Notes under the pieces: generated by a model
What the model saw: only the letters and a program-made list of their open reading frames with translations
The model's database searches: none
What the model was told of the DNA's origin: nothing
From: an uncultured Collinsella sp.
GTDB taxonomy: Bacteria; Actinomycetota; Coriobacteriia; Coriobacteriales; Coriobacteriaceae
Direction: 5' to 3'
Length of the DNA: 6,525 nt
NCBI GenBank assembly: GCA_937958315.1
Contig: CALFGH010000189.1
Location: 1 to 6,525 of the forward strand
In this document: one piece after another, positions 4,615 to 6,525 of the stretch
Numbering within the stretch: the first letter of the stretch is position 1
Layout of the letters: each line of letters begins with the position of its first letter
Made by a program: the position numbers and the translations under genes

Positions 4615-5385
4615 CTATTTGCCGTTGGACACGACCGTCTGGCCCTCGACACCGTTAAACCCAAACAGCATGTCGAGCGCCTGGATGTACCACGGCGCGT
4701 CCTTACCGACTTCTTCGATTTCCTTGGCAACTTCGCTGGCCTTCTTGGCGTTCGACGACTTCTTGCTCGAAGACGAATCCGAATCGTCGTCCAGGCCCTG
4801 CACTTCAATCCTCTTCTCGCCGGGCATCACCAGGCCCAGATCCTCGGACGCCGCATCCTTAATGCCCTCCTCCGAGAGCAGTTTGTCGACGCTTTTTTGC
4901 AGCTCGTCGTTGTACTGCTGGCGAATCTCGACCTGCTTGGCCAAGATATCGCTCGAACGCTTTGCCACGTACAGATCGCGCACGGGGAAATACAGGCTCA
5001 CGAGCACCAGAGCAACGACAATGCCGATGAATAGCCCTCGCTGAGGACCGTGGGTAAAGTCGTAAATTGCCTTGACCGCTGCGTTGTCGTTGGCGTAGTG
5101 CATAAAGTCCGAGCCGGAAAGACGGCTTGAGGGCCTGGTCGACTTTTCGTGCGTTTGAGCCGAGGGGCGCTGCGTACGCGAAGCATGCGTCGGGCGCGCC
5201 GAACGTGACGGGCGGTCCGTCGACATATTCATTTGAGCATGGGAGTCCGAATTGCCTGCCGTGCGATGCGTGGGACGGGCAGCGCCCGTATAATCGGGCC
5301 CGCCAAGCTGCACCGAATGCGCACGACGAGACGACGGCTCACGCGAACCGGCGGAATAGTACCTGTTGTCGTAAATCTGATCCAT
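4615..5385 (-). CDS. DivIC/FtsB-like septum formation initiator with long N-terminal extension
   Basis: A 256-residue single-pass divisome protein. Residues 1-112 are a hydrophilic, low-complexity stretch rich in Ser, Arg, Thr, His and Pro. A membrane helix follows at about 117-134 (LFIGIVVALVLVSLYFPV). Next come a short coiled coil (about 137-170, 'AKQVEIRQQYNDELQKSVDKLL') and the DivIC hallmark 'AASEDLGLVMPGEK' (178-191). The C-terminal tail has an Asp/Ser/Lys patch (199-215) and ends with PWYIQALDMLFGF. Family members bridge FtsL and FtsQ-type proteins at the septum. The ATG at 5385 has AAGG 5 nt upstream; a longer in-frame start at 5556 would run through the eno terminator and is rejected. 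A start at the internal Met95 would give a more family-typical N-terminus and is the main alternative. The gene sits between eno and ppx, as in other Actinomycetota. Confidence 0.88.
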   Translation of the reverse strand: MDQIYDNRYYSAGSREPSSRRAHSVQLGGPDYTGAARPTHRTAGNSDSHAQMNMSTDRPSRSARPTHASRTQRPSAQTHEKSTRPSSRLSGSDFMHYANDNAAVKAIYDFTHGPQRGLFIGIVVALVLVSLYFPVRDLYVAKRSSDILAKQVEIRQQYNDELQKSVDKLLSEEGIKDAASEDLGLVMPGEKRIEVQGLDDDSDSSSSKKSSNAKKASEVAKEIEEVGKDAPWYIQALDMLFGFNGVEGQTVVSNGK

Positions 5386-5428
5386 GTGCGCCTTGTGCGG
5401 TTGAGGTTTGTTTGCGCTAAGTCCTTTA

Positions 5429-5437
5429 GTTATAGCA
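5429..5437 (-). promoter_or_regulatory. Candidate extended -10 promoter for divIC–ppx
   Basis: On the minus strand the sequence reads TGC followed by TATAAC (-10 at 5429-5434), an extended -10 arrangement, about 45 nt upstream of the divIC start. No good -35 is visible. It lies downstream of the eno terminator, which supports separate initiation. Confidence 0.5.
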
Positions 5438-5476
5438 CGAGCGCCCGCACCGCCTTCGCCAGCCTTTACTCGACAT

Positions 5477-5508
5477 AAAAAAGGCGCTGAGCCACACGGC
5501 CCAGCGCC
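5477..5508 (-). terminator. Rho-independent terminator after eno
   Basis: An 11-bp stem (5483-5493 with 5498-5508) with a 4-nt loop is followed on the minus strand by TTTTTT (complement of 5477-5482). The only imperfect position becomes G·U on the minus strand, so the stem is fully paired in the eno transcript. It lies about 70 nt past the eno stop. Confidence 0.92.
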
Positions 5509-5580
5509 AATAGTGCTTTGCGGCATCCGGCCAAGGCGGGGCGGAACCGAGTCCACCCCCTCCCCGCCAGGCTCATCTGT

Positions 5581-6525
5581 CTAGCGGATGTTGTAGAACG
5601 CAGACTTGCCGGCGTAGCGCGCGCTGCCCTCGAGCTCGTCCTCGATGCGGATGAGCTGGTTATACTTGGCGATGCGATCACTGCGGCACGGGGCGCCCGA
5701 CTTAATCTGGCCGGCGTTGACGCCCACGACCAGGTCGGCGATCGTGGAGTCCTCGGTCTCGCCGGAACGGTGGCTCACGATGCAAGCATAGCCGGCCTCC
5801 TTGGCAGTCTCGATAGCCTCGAGCGACTCGGTGAGCGTGCCGATCTGGTTGACCTTGACTAGAATCGCGTTGGCAGCGCCCAGTTCGATGCCCTTCTTGA
5901 GGCGCTCGGTGTTGGTAACGAACAGGTCGTCGCCCACCAGCTGCACCTTGTTGCCAATGCGACGGGTGAGCTCAACCCAGCCGTCCCAGTCCTCCTCGGC
6001 CATGCCGTCCTCGATGGAGATGATGGGATAGGTGTCGACGAGCTTCTCCCAGTAATCGACCATCTGGGCGCTCGTGTACTCCACGCCCTCGCCCTTGAGC
6101 TCGTACATACCGGTCTCGGCGTTGTAGAACTCGGTGGACGCCGGGTCCATGGCGTACATGAAGTCGACGCCGGGCTTAAAGCCAGCCTTCTCGACGGCCT
6201 TGGTAATGTACTCGAACGGTTCGGCATTGGTTTTGAGGTTGGGCGCGAAACCGCCCTCGTCGCCCACGCCGCCGCCAAGGCCGGCCTCGTGCAGCACGCC
6301 CTTGAGGGTGTGATAGACCTCGGCGCACCAGCGCAGGCCCTCGGCAAAGCTCGGAGCACCCACAGGCATGATCATGAACTCCTGGAAGTCAACGTTGTTG
6401 TCGGCATGCACGCCACCGTTGAGGATGTTCATCATGGGTGTGGGCAGCAGGTGAGCGTTGACGCCGCCCAGGTACTGGTACAGCGACAGACCCGCCGACT
6501 CGGCAGCGGCGCGGGCAACGGCCAG
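5581..6525 (-). CDS. eno: Enolase (phosphopyruvate hydratase), N-terminus outside window
   Basis: The C-terminal 314 residues of enolase, which dehydrates 2-phosphoglycerate to phosphoenolpyruvate in glycolysis; it is a cytoplasmic Mg-dependent enzyme. The frame is open to the right edge (it reads LAVARAAAESAGLSLYQYLG at the edge), so about 115 residues are missing compared with the usual ~430. Conserved motifs are all present, numbered from the edge: HADNNVDFQEF (Glu49), GGGVGDEGGFAPN (Glu90), MDPASTEFY (Asp127), SIEDGMAEEDWDGW (Glu172), LVGDDLFVTN (Asp199-200), ILVKVNQIGTLTE (catalytic-base Lys224), VSHRSGETED (His252-Ser254) and IKSGAPCRSDRIAKYNQ (Lys275). Motif roles follow E. coli and yeast enolase. 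It is first of the eno–divIC–ppx series on this strand and is followed by a strong terminator. Its promoter is outside the window. Confidence 0.98.
   Translation of the reverse strand: MAVARAAAESAGLSLYQYLGGVNAHLLPTPMMNILNGGVHADNNVDFQEFMIMPVGAPSFAEGLRWCAEVYHTLKGVLHEAGLGGGVGDEGGFAPNLKTNAEPFEYITKAVEKAGFKPGVDFMYAMDPASTEFYNAETGMYELKGEGVEYTSAQMVDYWEKLVDTYPIISIEDGMAEEDWDGWVELTRRIGNKVQLVGDDLFVTNTERLKKGIELGAANAILVKVNQIGTLTESLEAIETAKEAGYACIVSHRSGETEDSTIADLVVGVNAGQIKSGAPCRSDRIAKYNQLIRIEDELEGSARYAGKSAFYNIR

Noticed and set aside
5386..5556. N-terminal extension of DivIC to the ATG at 5556
   Set aside because: The extra 57 codons run through the eno terminator and the candidate promoter, and there is a ribosome site at the shorter start.

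Overview
The window comes from a GC-rich genome of the Actinomycetota type. The combined evidence (a minus-strand eno–divIC–ppx order, a CCA-encoding tRNA-Leu, and a Gat-type PTS IIB beside a small VOC protein) points to a gut member of the Coriobacteriia. Collinsella is my best guess, but this is an inference from general character and cannot be confirmed without a search.

Layout. Positions 1-1392 (+) hold the last residues of a winged-helix response regulator and a complete overlapping sensor histidine kinase. Positions 1393-1686 are the gap between convergent genes. It contains a long imperfect inverted repeat (67-nt arms, 54-nt centre) and then a good rho-independent terminator. Positions 1687-2360 (-) carry two genes, a Gat-family PTS IIB subunit and a VOC-fold protein, with no IIA or IIC in view. 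A divergent promoter and a small membrane-anchored helical-repeat protein of unknown function follow at 2439-3147 (+), then tRNA-Leu(UAA) at 3179-3263. Positions 3264-3592 have no credible gene but are dense in structure: a terminator-like hairpin, three GC-rich inverted repeats, a second copy of the tRNA 3' end, and a 20-bp-arm hairpin. Positions 3593-6525 (-) read, in transcription order, as partial enolase, DivIC/FtsB-like divisome protein and Ppx/GppA phosphatase.

How the genes relate. The two-component pair is translationally overlapped and presumably works as one signalling unit; its stimulus and targets are not visible. The IIB–VOC pair may belong to sugar or sugar-acid uptake and catabolism whose other parts lie elsewhere. 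The eno–divIC–ppx block is a known conserved actinobacterial neighbourhood (in mycobacteria eno, divIC-like, DUF501, ppx). Here the DUF501 gene is missing between divIC and ppx. A strong terminator plus an extended -10 promoter candidate sit between eno and divIC, so divIC–ppx may be transcribed as its own unit.

I see no convincing new multi-gene system. The most interesting material is non-coding: the 1407-1594 inverted repeat, the 3514-3578 hairpin, and the tRNA-Leu-derived duplicate downstream of the tRNA.
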